64,000 nucleotides of DNA, from assembly GCF_030286555.1 (NCBI RefSeq), contig NZ_JASVWF010000003.1, positions 186,001-250,000 on the forward strand, given 5' to 3'. The notes beneath the pieces are model-generated. The model had not been told where the DNA came from and did no database searches. It saw only the letters and a list, made by a program, of their open reading frames with translations. Shown in pieces: positions 9,137 through 18,378 of the stretch (position 1 is its first letter; each line of letters begins with the position of its first letter). Made by a program: the position numbers and the translations under genes. The DNA comes from Actinomycetospora termitidis. Lineage in GTDB: Bacteria; Actinomycetota; Actinomycetes; Mycobacteriales; Pseudonocardiaceae.

Positions 9137-9387
9137 GCGGTCCTCCTACGTGTGGTGGTCACGGTCGTGGGCCGACCCGTCCGGGGACGGGTGGCGGTGG
9201 CGGCGGGCCATGTCGTCCCGGCGGACGGTCGGGTCCGGCGATCGGTCGGTGCACGGGGTCGCCGCACGGCGCTGCGCAGGGGCGGGGGTGACCCGGAGAC
9301 GGCCGATCCTGTCGTGGGTCGGCCGTCGTGTCTGCGTCCCGCCGGGGTCGGACCGGTCACAGGCCCCGGCCGATAGGGTCGGGCGCC

Positions 9388-10002
9388 GTGGACGCCAAGG
9401 AACTCGCGGTGCCCGGTGCGTGGGTGTTCACCCCGCCGGTCTTCCCCGACGCGCGCGGCGCGTTCGCAGCGCCCTTCCAGGCGGAGGTGTTCGCCGGGAC
9501 GGTCGGGCACCCGCTGCATGTGGCGCAGGCCAACACGAGCGTATCCCGACGCGGCGTGCTGCGGGGCGTGCACTACGCCGACGTGCCGCCCGGGCAGGCG
9601 AAGTACGTGCAGTGCTCGGCCGGGGCCCTGCTCGACGTGGTGGTCGACATCCGCGTCGGCTCCCCCACCTACGGGCAGTGGGACGCGGTGCGGCTGGACG
9701 CCGAGACGCTGAACGCGGTGTACCTCTCCGAAGGACTCGGCCACGCGTTCCTCGCCCTCGTCGACGGCACCGTCGCCACCTACCTGTGCTCCACCGCGTA
9801 CAACCCGGGCGCCGAGCACGGCGTGGACCCGCTCGACCAGGCCCTCGGGCTGCCCTGGACGGACCATGTACCCGCTGACGAGCTGATCCTCTCCGACAAG
9901 GACCGCTCCGCGCCCTCCCTCGCCGAGGCGAAGGCGGTCGGTGCCCTGCCCGACGCCGAGGCCTGCCGCGCCCGGGTGGGGGCGCTGACGGCGGGTTCCT
10001 GA
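9388..10002 (+). CDS. dTDP-4-dehydrorhamnose 3,5-epimerase-like protein
   Basis: 204 residues from a GTG with an AT-poor leader and no strong ribosome-binding site. RmlC/StrM-type cupin: FPDARGAF, the motif SRRGVLRGVHY with the expected active-site region, LDVVVDIRVGSPTYGQW, and LGHAFLAL. Family members epimerise dTDP-4-keto-6-deoxyglucose at C3 and/or C5 in deoxysugar biosynthesis. No rmlA, rmlB or rmlD gene is adjacent, so the substrate and pathway are uncertain. The gene is bounded by a repeat block on its 3' side. Confidence 0.87.
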   Translation: MDAKELAVPGAWVFTPPVFPDARGAFAAPFQAEVFAGTVGHPLHVAQANTSVSRRGVLRGVHYADVPPGQAKYVQCSAGALLDVVVDIRVGSPTYGQWDAVRLDAETLNAVYLSEGLGHAFLALVDGTVATYLCSTAYNPGAEHGVDPLDQALGLPWTDHVPADELILSDKDRSAPSLAEAKAVGALPDAEACRARVGALTAGS

Positions 10003-10152
10003 GGGCCGCTGAGGGACGAGCGGGCACCGAGAGCTCTCCGGCGGCCCGTCCGGCAGCCCGCAGGACCCGGTGATCATCGCCCGCGGGCGCCCGCTGGCGG
10101 GAGCGGCCTCCCGGCGGGCACCTTGTCGCGGGCTACCGCTCATCGTCCCGCA

Positions 10153-10181
10153 CCTTGTCACTGGGAATCCCCGCGACAAGG
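10153..10181. repeat. CCTTGTC-N15-GACAAGG palindromic element
   Basis: Arms at 10153-10159 and 10175-10181; the spacer reads ACTGGGAATCCCCGC. A lone half-site CCTTGTC lies at 10121-10127. Confidence 0.75.
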
Positions 10182-10373
10182 CGCCGCCGGACCGCCGAGA
10201 ACCCGCGACAACACACCGCCCACCCGACGAGCGGGCGCCCAGCGTTCTCCAGCCGCCCGCCCAGCAGCCCTGAGGGCCCCGTGATCAGCCGCCAGCCCGC
10301 CTGGCAGGCCGCGGGGGCCGTTGGCCGTCGTCCGCGGGCGCCGGTCTCGCGGGAGCGGCCTATCCGTGGGCAT

Positions 10374-10400
10374 CTTGTCGCGGGGAATCACCACGACAAG
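10374..10400. repeat. CCTTGTC-type palindromic element, degenerate first base
   Basis: Arms CTTGTC (10374-10379) and GACAAG (10395-10400) with the same spacer length. A further half-site lies at 10414-10420. Confidence 0.7.
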
Positions 10401-10445
10401 CCGCCCGCGACCACCTTGTCGCGGCCTACCTCCCACCGTCCCGCA

Positions 10446-10474
10446 CCTTGTCACTGGGAATCCCCGCGACAAGG
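10446..10474. repeat. CCTTGTC-N15-GACAAGG palindromic element
   Basis: The 29 bases are identical to those of the element at 10153, within the third unit of the duplication. A lone GACAAGG follows at 10500-10506. Confidence 0.75.
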
Positions 10475-10576
10475 CGCCGCCGGACCGCTGAAAACCCGCG
10501 ACAAGGCACCGCTCGCCCGCCGAGCGGGCACCCAGCGATCTCCGGCCGCCCGCCCAGCAGCCTGAGGGCCCGGAGA

Positions 10577-12208
<1,632 letters not shown>

Positions 12209-12314
12209 CGATCGCTCCCGTCCCCCGGTTTCCCGTCGACGGGACTGTCGTGCGGGGGGCTCCTGACGCTAGCCGCGGTCGGGCGCTGTCATCCGAACGT
12301 GATCGGTGGGGTGC

Positions 12315-12683
12315 TCAGCGACGGGGCAGCCGGCCCGGGTGCGGCCACAGCCGATGGGTGACGACGGCGAGCGCCTCCGCCGGTCCGAGGGTGCGCGAGT
12401 CGGTCGACGCGAGCGCCGCGTCCCCCAGGGCGTACCAGCCCCCGTCGTCGGGAAGGGCCAGTCGTTTGACGGAGAGCTGCCCGGGCCGCGACGGCCACCG
12501 GACGAGCGCCACGTCCCCGGCCCGCGCACGGCGACCGGGCCACGCGAGGACGACGTCGCCGTCGTGCAGCGTCGGGACCATCGACGAGCCCCGTACGAGG
12601 ACCCGTCGCGGCCACCGACCCGGCACCTCGCGCGCGCCTCTCACCAGCGCAGACCGCTCGCCGTCATCCGCCCGGGCGTTCAT
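12315..12683 (-). CDS. sodX: Nickel-type superoxide dismutase maturation protease
   Basis: 122 residues, S26 signal-peptidase family, without an obvious membrane anchor. The Ser/Lys dyad is visible: Ser34 in GSSMVPTLHDGD and Lys73 in SVKRLALPDDGGWYALGD. The protein is transcribed divergently from the NiSOD gene, with starts 96 bases apart. That context, plus the small soluble size, identifies it as the protease that removes the NiSOD leader so that His1 can ligate nickel. A near-exact copy of the iterated 15-bp motif (12440-12454) overlaps the codons for LPDDG. Confidence 0.9.
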   Translation of the reverse strand: MNARADDGERSALVRGAREVPGRWPRRVLVRGSSMVPTLHDGDVVLAWPGRRARAGDVALVRWPSRPGQLSVKRLALPDDGGWYALGDAALASTDSRTLGPAEALAVVTHRLWPHPGRLPRR

Positions 12684-12779
12684 CTCTCATCCCCTGCTCC
12701 CGCGCGGTGGTCGGAGTAGGTTAGGCCGCGGTCGGAACGATCACCGTGATCCCCCTGGTGAGGGGAGTTGGGAGGCGAC

Positions 12780-13187
12780 ATGGGACTGCTCGCGAGCATC
12801 CTCCGTCCGCGCCTGGAGGCCACCGCGCACTGCGACCTCCCCTGTGGCGTGTACGACCCGGCTCAGGCCCGGATCGAGGCCGAGTCGGTCAAGGCGATCC
12901 AGGAGAAGTTCCAGGGCTCCGACGACCCGGAGTTCAAGGAGCGTGCCATCCAGATCAAGGAGGAGCGCTCCGACCTGGTGAAGCACCACCTGTGGGTGCT
13001 GTGGACGGACTACTTCAAGCCGCCGCACTTCGAGAAGTACCCGCAGCTGCACGAGCTGTTCAACAAGGCCACCAAGGCGGCCGGCGCCACCGGGACCAAG
13101 GGCTCCACGGACCCCAAGACCGGTGACGAGCTGCTCGGCTACATCGGCGAGATCTCGGACATCTTCTGGGAGACCAAGAAGGGCTGA
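12780..13187 (+). CDS. sodN: Nickel superoxide dismutase
   Basis: 135 residues from an ATG preceded by GGGAGG. A 16-residue leader (MGLLASILRPRLEATA) precedes the nickel hook HCDLPCGVYDP. After cleavage, His1, Cys2 and Cys6 provide the nickel ligands. The rest (VKAIQEKFQ, KHHLWVLWTDYFKPPHFEKYP, LHELFNKATKAAG) matches the four-helix bundle of the hexameric cytoplasmic enzyme that dismutates superoxide. The maturation protease gene is divergent next door, and a strong hairpin lies just beyond the stop. Expression is known in Streptomyces to respond to nickel; no specific operator could be recognised here. Confidence 0.97.
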   Translation: MGLLASILRPRLEATAHCDLPCGVYDPAQARIEAESVKAIQEKFQGSDDPEFKERAIQIKEERSDLVKHHLWVLWTDYFKPPHFEKYPQLHELFNKATKAAGATGTKGSTDPKTGDELLGYIGEISDIFWETKKG

Positions 13188-13200
13188 GGCCCACGGACCG

Positions 13201-13231
13201 ACGCGCCCGCCCCTCCTCGGGGCGGGCGCGT
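13201..13231 (+). terminator. Hairpin terminator after sodN
   Basis: Perfect 13-base arms (13201-13213 and 13219-13231) around a TCCTC loop, 14 bases past the sodN stop. There is no T-tract. Confidence 0.75.
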
Positions 13232-13251
13232 CGTCGTGTCAGGAGGCAGTG

Positions 13252-13890
13252 GTGAGCGAGAGCCCGGCCGGCCGGTTGTACCTGCTGCGCCACGGGGAGA
13301 CCGAGTGGTCCCGGTCGGGGCAGCACACGGGCCGCACCGACATCCCGCTGACGGGGCACGGCCGGGAGCAGGCCCGCGTGGCCGGTGACCTCCTGCGCAC
13401 GCTGCGCGGCGACGCCCAGCCCGCGCCGGTGGTGTGGTCCAGCCCGCGCACGCGGGCCCGGGACACCGCCGCGCTCGCCGGTCTGACCGTCGACGAGGTG
13501 CGCGAGGACCTCGTCGAGTGGGACTACGGCGACTACGAGGGCCGCACCACCCCCGACATCCGCACCGAGGACCCCGGCTGGACGATCTGGACGCACGCCG
13601 TCCCGCACGGCGAGTCCGACGAGCAGATCGCGGCGCGCATCGACCGCGTGATCGCCGACGCGGACGCGGAGCTCGCCGTCCGCGACGTCATCCTCGTCGG
13701 GCACGGGCACGCCTCGCGGGTGCTGGTCGCCCGCTACCTGGGGCTTTCGCCGTCGGCAGGGGTCGGGTTCGCGTTCGACCCGGCGTCGGTGACCGTGCTC
13801 GGCCACGAACGCGGCGAGCACCGCGTCGACCTGCTCAACGTCCCCGGCGGGCTCGTCGAGCCCCCTCCCCCGCCGGCCGACCGGCACTGA
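13252..13890 (+). CDS. Histidine phosphatase (phosphoglycerate mutase-like) family protein
   Basis: 212 residues. The GTG at 13252 is chosen over the adjacent GTG at 13249 because AGGAGG ends five bases before it. The phosphohistidine motif LLRHGETEWS is at the N-terminus; WSSPRTRARDTA, a second Arg, and VLVGHGHASRVLVARYL with the second catalytic His are present. DLVEWDYGDYEG is the acid-donor region. It probably acts on a small phosphorylated metabolite. The family is broad (acid phosphatases, GpgP-like and cobalamin phosphatases) and the substrate cannot be assigned. The C-terminal tail is proline-rich. Confidence 0.88.
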   Translation: MSESPAGRLYLLRHGETEWSRSGQHTGRTDIPLTGHGREQARVAGDLLRTLRGDAQPAPVVWSSPRTRARDTAALAGLTVDEVREDLVEWDYGDYEGRTTPDIRTEDPGWTIWTHAVPHGESDEQIAARIDRVIADADAELAVRDVILVGHGHASRVLVARYLGLSPSAGVGFAFDPASVTVLGHERGEHRVDLLNVPGGLVEPPPPPADRH

Positions 13891-13893
13891 TCC

Positions 13894-13908
13894 TTCCCGA
13901 CGACGGGT
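13894..13908 (+). repeat. Iterated motif TTCCCGACGNCGGGT, exact copy
   Basis: Intergenic, in the 22 bases between the phosphatase stop and the stop of the convergent membrane-protein gene. A role as protein code is excluded here. Confidence 0.75.
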
Positions 13909-13912
13909 GCGG

Positions 13913-14269
13913 CTACTGCTCCGCCCAGTCCCGGCCCGCCCGGGTCAGCACGCCGGCCAGGACCGCCACGCACAGCACCGCGAGCGGCACACCGAGGTCC
14001 GGACGGTCGGAGGACACCCCGGCGTAGAACGCCACCCCGAGCCCGATGAGCTGCGCGACCACCACCGGGCCGCGGGCGCCCCGGCTCCCACGGGCCAGCG
14101 CCACCCCCGCGGCCCCGGTGCCGACGCCCAGCAGGATCACGAACCCCCACACCTGCGGCACGCCCTGCAGCGCCAGGAACACCACCCCGGCCACGAGCAG
14201 CGCGATCCCCTCGCCCGCGCAGACCAGTGCGGCCACGACGACCGGGCGCGGGGGGCGGGTCGACAACAC
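13913..14269 (-). CDS. Small four-helix membrane protein, function unknown
   Basis: 118 residues from a GTG at 14269. Four hydrophobic helices are visible: VVAALVCAGEGIALLVAGVVF, WGFVILLGVGTGAAGVALA, VVVAQLIGLGVAFYAG and LGVPLAVLCVAVLAGVL. An Arg/Gly-rich loop lies between the second and third, and a charged C-terminus follows. It resembles uncharacterised integral membrane proteins of actinobacteria. The start is divergent from the lipid kinase gene, 78 bases apart, so the two could share regulation. The start is uncertain because the long open frame continues upstream as antisense of the kinase. Confidence 0.65.
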   Translation of the reverse strand: MLSTRPPRPVVVAALVCAGEGIALLVAGVVFLALQGVPQVWGFVILLGVGTGAAGVALARGSRGARGPVVVAQLIGLGVAFYAGVSSDRPDLGVPLAVLCVAVLAGVLTRAGRDWAEQ

Positions 14270-14347
14270 GATCCCCAGAGTAGGCGCCGTCCCGACGGGC
14301 GTTCCGTGACCCACGCCCGGCTCAACCACGGACGGTGCGGGGCTACG

Positions 14348-15277
14348 GTGAGTGCCGTGCGCGCCCTGCTCGTGGCCAATCCCTCGGCCACCACCACCAC
14401 GGCAGCGGGCCGCGACGTGATCGCCCACGCCCTCGCCAGCGAGCTCAAGCTCGAGGTGGTGGCCACCCGCTACCGGGGTCACGCGGCCGAGCTCGCGGCC
14501 CGGGCGGCCGACGAGGGGGTCGACCTCGTCGTCGTCCTCGGTGGCGACGGGACGGTCAACGAGGCCCTCAACGGGCTGCTGGTGCACGGTCCGCATCCCC
14601 AGGTGCCCGCGCTGGGCGTCGTGCCGGGCGGGTCGGCGAACGTCTTCGCGCGCGCCCTCGGCGCCCCGCGCGACGCCCTGGAGGCCACCCACCAGCTGCT
14701 CGGTGCGCTCGCCGCGGGTCGCAGCCGGATGGTCGGGCTCGGGAAGGCCGACGAGCGCTGGTTCAGCTTCAACGCCGGGCTGGGCTGGGACGCCGACGTC
14801 ATCGCCGCGATGGAGCGGGCCCGCGGCGACGGCCGCGAGGTCACCCCCACCCGCTACGTCGACACCGCCATCCGCCGCTGGGCCCGGGCCCGGGCGAACC
14901 CGCCGTCGCTCACGGTGGAGATCCCCGGCGAGGAACCCGTCGAGGGCGTGAAGATGGCCATCGTCTCGAACACCGACCCGTGGACCTACCTCGGCGGCAC
15001 CGCGGTGCGCACGAACCCCGGCTGCTCGTTCGAGCGCGGGCTCGGTTTCTTCGCCATGCGCAACCTCGGCCTCCCGACGATCGCGCGCACCGTCCGCCAG
15101 ATCCTGCGACCCGAGGGCTTCGGCGGGTTGGGGTCGGTGGTCCGGCGCGACGACGTGTCCGCCCTGCGGATCACCACCGAGGAGCCCGTCAACCTGCAGG
15201 TCGACGGCGACCACCTCGGGCGGCGCAGTGACGTCGAGTTCGTGGCCGTCCCGGACGCCCTGCGGGTCGTCGTGTAG
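14348..15277 (+). CDS. Diacylglycerol/lipid kinase family protein
   Basis: 309 residues from a GTG with CGGGG five bases upstream. The DAGK catalytic domain (residues 1-130) shows LLVANPSA, the nucleotide-binding loop VVLGGDGTVNEALNG and VPGGSANVFARALG. The C-terminal half has the β-sandwich typical of DgkB/YegS relatives (AIVSNTDPWTYLGG, VQVDGD-like NLQVDGDHLG). It is expected to phosphorylate a lipid alcohol such as diacylglycerol at the membrane surface using ATP. The true lipid substrate is not determined. Confidence 0.88.
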   Translation: MSAVRALLVANPSATTTTAAGRDVIAHALASELKLEVVATRYRGHAAELAARAADEGVDLVVVLGGDGTVNEALNGLLVHGPHPQVPALGVVPGGSANVFARALGAPRDALEATHQLLGALAAGRSRMVGLGKADERWFSFNAGLGWDADVIAAMERARGDGREVTPTRYVDTAIRRWARARANPPSLTVEIPGEEPVEGVKMAIVSNTDPWTYLGGTAVRTNPGCSFERGLGFFAMRNLGLPTIARTVRQILRPEGFGGLGSVVRRDDVSALRITTEEPVNLQVDGDHLGRRSDVEFVAVPDALRVVV

Positions 15278-15654
15278 CGAAACGCCGTCCAGCAGTCGTG
15301 AGCCGGGTCACGTCCGGTCCGGCGGGCGCGTGCCGCGCGCCGACGAGCGGTGGCTTGATCCGGCCTTCGGGGGACCTCGGAGGCTTGTTCCGGCGCCACG
15401 GACAGGGCGGGGATGAGCATAGCGACCGCTCGTCGCCGGCCGACGCCCGGGTCGACGCCTCGTCGTGCGGCGTTTTCCGCTCGTCGCAGTGACCGGCCCG
15501 TCACGGTGCGCCGATCTCCACTCACCGCCCGCGCAAGCCCGTCGAGCCGCTTGGGACTCGATCCAGAGCCGTATCTCCTGCAGATTCTTGGTCATCCCCC
15601 GCGAGTGCCGGGCAGGAATGCGAGAGCAGAACTGCTCGGCCGGTCCCCGGGAGT

Positions 15655-15670
15655 CGGTGAGAGATCACCG
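15655..15670. promoter_or_regulatory. Palindrome upstream of whiB1
   Basis: CGGTGA-GAGA-TCACCG, perfect six-base arms with a four-base centre, about 220 bases before the whiB1 start. It is a candidate regulator site. It is not a canonical CRP site, because the GTGA...TCAC spacing is four rather than six. Confidence 0.4.
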
Positions 15671-15692
15671 GAATCCGAGGGGCACGGGAGGT

Positions 15693-15709
15693 GGACACCC
15701 CGGGTGTCC
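15693..15709. promoter_or_regulatory. Palindrome upstream of whiB1
   Basis: GGACACC-CCG-GGTGTCC, perfect seven-base arms, 22 bases after the preceding palindrome. It could be an operator or a leader hairpin. Confidence 0.4.
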
Positions 15710-15888
15710 GGCCGGTGGCGAGGATGCCGCAGGTCGGGGAGTCGGACGTCGGGCCTCCCCGCACACACGAGAACGGTACGGAGGGACCGGTACGACGGTC
15801 CCGCGGCATTCCGCCCCGAACGGAATCGCCGACCACGATGCAACCCGGTACGCACCCCGAGGCGTGCCCAGCTGAGGAGACCAGCACG

Positions 15889-16137
15889 ATGGACTGGCGG
15901 AACGACGCTGCTTGCCGCGACGAGGACCCGGAACTGTTCTTCCCCATCGGGACGAGTGGCCCGGCCCTGACGCAGATCGCCCAGGCGAAGGCCGTGTGCC
16001 GTCGCTGCCCCGCGATGTCCGAGTGCCTGACCTGGGCCCTCGAGTCGGGTCAGGACGCGGGCGTCTGGGGCGGCGCCGACGAGGACGAGCGCCGCGCCAT
16101 GAAGCGCTACGGCGTGCGCATGGACGTCCAGGCCTGA
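15889..16137 (+). CDS. whiB1: WhiB1-type iron-sulfur transcription regulator
   Basis: 82 residues starting MDWRNDAACRDEDPELFFP, close in length and sequence to mycobacterial WhiB1 and streptomycete WblE. Four cluster-ligating cysteines, Cys9, Cys37, Cys40 and Cys46, are in the C...CxxC...C arrangement. The G[V/I]WGG turn (GVWGGADEDERRAMKR) and a short basic tail follow. WhiB1 binds a [4Fe-4S] cluster that reacts with NO and interacts with the principal sigma factor. A GAGGAGA ribosome-binding site precedes the ATG. It is monocistronic, closed by a long hairpin. Confidence 0.95.
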   Translation: MDWRNDAACRDEDPELFFPIGTSGPALTQIAQAKAVCRRCPAMSECLTWALESGQDAGVWGGADEDERRAMKRYGVRMDVQA

Positions 16138-16200
16138 TCCGGCCTCCCCGGGGACGGACGCTCGCTCCCCACGCGTCCGCCCCCGTCACCACCACGCGTT

Positions 16201-16251
16201 GAGCGAAGGGCCCCTTCGGTCGATCTACTCGACCGGAGGGGCCCTTCGCTC
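16201..16251. terminator. Long hairpin terminator after whiB1
   Basis: 23-base arms (16201-16223 and 16229-16251) with one G-U type mismatch and a TCTAC loop. The stem begins GAGCGAAGGGCCCC, matching the stem of the hairpin at 45131. Confidence 0.75.
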
Positions 16252-16294
16252 GTTCCGGGGCGGGTGGGCGGTGGGCGCCCACGGCCCGTCTATT

Positions 16295-16317
16295 CGAGCG
16301 AAGGTGCCCTTCGCTCG
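16295..16317. terminator. Second hairpin between whiB1 and pdtaS
   Basis: CGAGCGAAGG-TGC-CCTTCGCTCG, perfect ten-base arms. It probably serves the convergent pdtaS transcript. It shares the GAGCGAAGG word with the neighbouring stem. Confidence 0.65.
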
Positions 16318-16327
16318 TTCCGGACGG

Positions 16328-16342
16328 TTCCCGACGGCGGGT
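16328..16342 (+). repeat. Iterated motif TTCCCGACGNCGGGT, exact copy
   Basis: Intergenic, ending two bases before the pdtaS stop codon. Confidence 0.75.
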
Positions 16343-16344
16343 CG

Positions 16345-17838
16345 CTACCGCCGGGTGAGCGGGATGCGCAGCTCCGCCCGGGTGCCGCCGTCGGCGTCCG
16401 GGCGCAGGGAGAGCGTCCCCCCGAGCTCGGAGTCCACGAGGGTCCGCACGATCTGCAGCCCGAGGCCCGGCGCGCGCTCGAGGGAGAACGTGTCCGGCAG
16501 GCCGAGGCCGTCGTCGACGATGTCGATGCGCAGCTCGGCCGCGGTCCGCGTCGCGACGATCCGGACCGTGCCGGTGGCCTGCGGCGTCGACGCCGGGAAC
16601 CCGTGCTCCAGCGCGTTGGACACCAGCTCGGTGACCACGAGGACCAGCGGGGTCGCCATCACCGCCGGGAGCACGCCGGCGCGACCCTCGCGGGACAGGG
16701 AGACGCCGGCCCCGGCGCGCACGAGGTCGTTCATCATCGGCAGCACGCCGGCGAGCACCTCGTCGATGTCGACCCGCTCGTCGACCGATGCGGCGAGCGA
16801 CTCGTGCACCAGGGCGATGGACGCCACCCGGCGCATCGACTCGGTCAGCGCCGAACGGGCCTCGTCGTGCCGGGTGCGCCGCGCCTGCAGCCGCAGCAGC
16901 GCCGCGACGGTCTGCAGGTTGTTCTTCACGCGGTGGTGGATCTCGCGGATGGTGGCGTCCTTGCTCATCAGCGCCCGGTCCCGGCGCCGCACCTCGGTGA
17001 CGTCGCGGACCAGCACCAGCGCCCCGCTCGGCACCCCGCGCGGGCGCAGCGGCAGCGCGCGCACCACCGCCGTCGCACCGCGGCTCTCCACCTCGGTGCG
17101 CGGCGACGGCGTCCCGGCCAGGGCGTCGCGCAGCACCGTGACCACCTCGGCGCCCTCGAACGGGTCGGCGGACACCCGACGGGCCACCGTCGGCAGGTCC
17201 GCGCCGACCAGCTCGTCGGCCCACCCGAGCCGGTGGAACGCCGACGCGGCGTTCGGGCTCGCGTAGAGCACGGTGCCGATCGCGCTGACCCGCACGAGCC
17301 CGTCGCCCACCCGGGGCGACGAGCGACCCTCCTCGGCCCCCTCGGCCGTCGGGAACGTGCCGTCCGCGATCATCTGGCACAGGTCGCCCGCGACCGCGAG
17401 ATAGGAGATCTCCAACGTCGACGGGACCCGCGGTGCGGCGAGGTTGGTGTCCCGGCCGAGGACCGCGATGACCTTGCCCCCGTACCCGACCGGCACCACC
17501 TCGCGGCGGACGGACCGCCCGCGGTGCCAGCGCGGCTGCTCCTCGCGGCGCATCGTCGTGTCGGCCAGGGCGCGGACCAGCTGCGGGTGCTGGGTGGCGG
17601 TGGCGGTGCCGCCGACCATGTCGTCGGGGTGGGCGGTCGGCGCCGTCGTCGGGCGGCTGTGGGCGACGCAGAGGAAGTGGGCGGGCCCGGTCTCCGCGTC
17701 GACCGGCACCCACAGCAGGAAGTCCGCGAACGACAGGTCGGAGAGCAGTTGCCACTCCGAGGCGAGCCGCTGCAGGTGGGCGACCTCGTCCCCGGACAGC
17801 GAGGTGTGCGTGGCGAGCAGGAAGCTCAGCGTGCTCAC
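16345..17838 (-). CDS. pdtaS: PdtaS-type sensor histidine kinase
   Basis: 497 residues from a GTG; the first residues (STLSFLLATHTSLSGDEVAHL, then EWQLLSDLSFADFLLWVP) match the start of mycobacterial PdtaS in sequence and length. An N-terminal GAF-like domain and a PAS domain precede an HWE/HisKA_2-type kinase core. The phospho-acceptor region is IREIHHRVKNNLQTVAALL, and the ATPase motifs are ELVSNALEHGF, DDGLGLPD and GLGLQIVRTL. No membrane segment is visible, so it is a cytosolic sensor. It normally signals to the ANTAR-domain RNA-binding regulator PdtaR, which is not encoded nearby. Confidence 0.92.
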   Translation of the reverse strand: MSTLSFLLATHTSLSGDEVAHLQRLASEWQLLSDLSFADFLLWVPVDAETGPAHFLCVAHSRPTTAPTAHPDDMVGGTATATQHPQLVRALADTTMRREEQPRWHRGRSVRREVVPVGYGGKVIAVLGRDTNLAAPRVPSTLEISYLAVAGDLCQMIADGTFPTAEGAEEGRSSPRVGDGLVRVSAIGTVLYASPNAASAFHRLGWADELVGADLPTVARRVSADPFEGAEVVTVLRDALAGTPSPRTEVESRGATAVVRALPLRPRGVPSGALVLVRDVTEVRRRDRALMSKDATIREIHHRVKNNLQTVAALLRLQARRTRHDEARSALTESMRRVASIALVHESLAASVDERVDIDEVLAGVLPMMNDLVRAGAGVSLSREGRAGVLPAVMATPLVLVVTELVSNALEHGFPASTPQATGTVRIVATRTAAELRIDIVDDGLGLPDTFSLERAPGLGLQIVRTLVDSELGGTLSLRPDADGGTRAELRIPLTRR

Positions 17839-17892
17839 GGGTCCATCCAACCATCGGCCGGACGCCCGGACGGCGCATGGGAGAATGGCCTC

Positions 17893-17967
17893 ATGTCGAA
17901 GCGCGCACGTCAGAAGCGGGACCGCAAGAAGAAGGGCTCGAACCACGGCAAGCGTCCCAACAGCTGA
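17893..17967 (+). CDS. Ribosomal protein bL37 (24 residues)
   Basis: A tiny, very basic protein, MSKRARQKRDRKKKGSNHGK followed by RPNS. It matches the small actinobacterial large-subunit protein bL37 first seen in mycobacterial ribosome structures. It starts 54 bases from the divergent pdtaS start and ends just before a strong hairpin. Its length and the NHGKRPN ending are diagnostic. It is easily missed by gene callers because of its size. Confidence 0.85.
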   Translation: MSKRARQKRDRKKKGSNHGKRPNS

Positions 17968-17989
17968 CGCGGATGCCGTCCCGGAACGA

Positions 17990-18021
17990 CGAAGGGCCCC
18001 CGGATCACCGGGGGCCCTTCG
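17990..18021. terminator. Bidirectional hairpin terminator
   Basis: Perfect 14-base arms around an ATCA loop, between the bL37 gene (+) and rsrA (-). Confidence 0.8.
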
Positions 18022-18036
18022 TGCGTCCGGAGGTCC

Positions 18037-18378
18037 TCAGACCTGCCGTCGGGTCTGCACGCGGGTGGAGTTGACCTCGACGACCGTCCCGCTCGGGGTG
18101 CGCTCGACGCTGATGCTGGCCTGCTCGAGCACCGTCTCCCGAATCCGCTCGCGCAGCTTGCGGTGCAGCGTGTCGGGCGCCCGCTCGCCGCCGCAGGTGC
18201 GGGCGAGCAGGGTCTTCACCTTCTCCTCGAGCCCGTACCGCGCCAGGCAGGGTCCGCACTCCTCGAGGTGCCGCCGCAGCTGGGCGTCCCGCTCGGCGTC
18301 GCACTCGTGGTCGAGGAGCAGCCAGACCTCGGCGAGGACCTCGTCGCAGTCGGTCTCGTGGGGCTCGCCGCAGCTCAT
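18037..18378 (-). CDS. rsrA: Zinc-binding anti-sigma factor of the thiol-stress system
   Basis: 113 residues. The ZAS signature H37-x3-C41-x2-C44 (HLEECGPC) is present, with extra cysteines at 3, 11 and 62. In RsrA/RshA, Cys11-type and CxxC cysteines form a disulfide under oxidation, which expels zinc and releases the sigma factor. The ATG overlaps the sigR stop (ATGA), giving coupled translation and stoichiometric production. The C-terminal tail beyond residue 65 is an extension of unclear role. Confidence 0.92.
   Translation of the reverse strand: MSCGEPHETDCDEVLAEVWLLLDHECDAERDAQLRRHLEECGPCLARYGLEEKVKTLLARTCGGERAPDTLHRKLRERIRETVLEQASISVERTPSGTVVEVNSTRVQTRRQV

Larger units (their letters stand above)
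15278..15888. other. 611-base region upstream of whiB1, no gene seen
   Basis: It contains two short palindromes described separately and no convincing coding frame. The length suggests a complex promoter or long leader for whiB1. Confidence 0.5.

Noticed and set aside
10155..10565. Short open frames reading SLGIPATRRRR-like peptides in the repeat block
   Set aside because: Similar peptides arise simply because the DNA repeat is duplicated; there is no start context and frames differ between copies.
15655..15670. CRP-type site upstream of whiB1
   Set aside because: The GTGA and TCAC half-sites are four bases apart rather than six.
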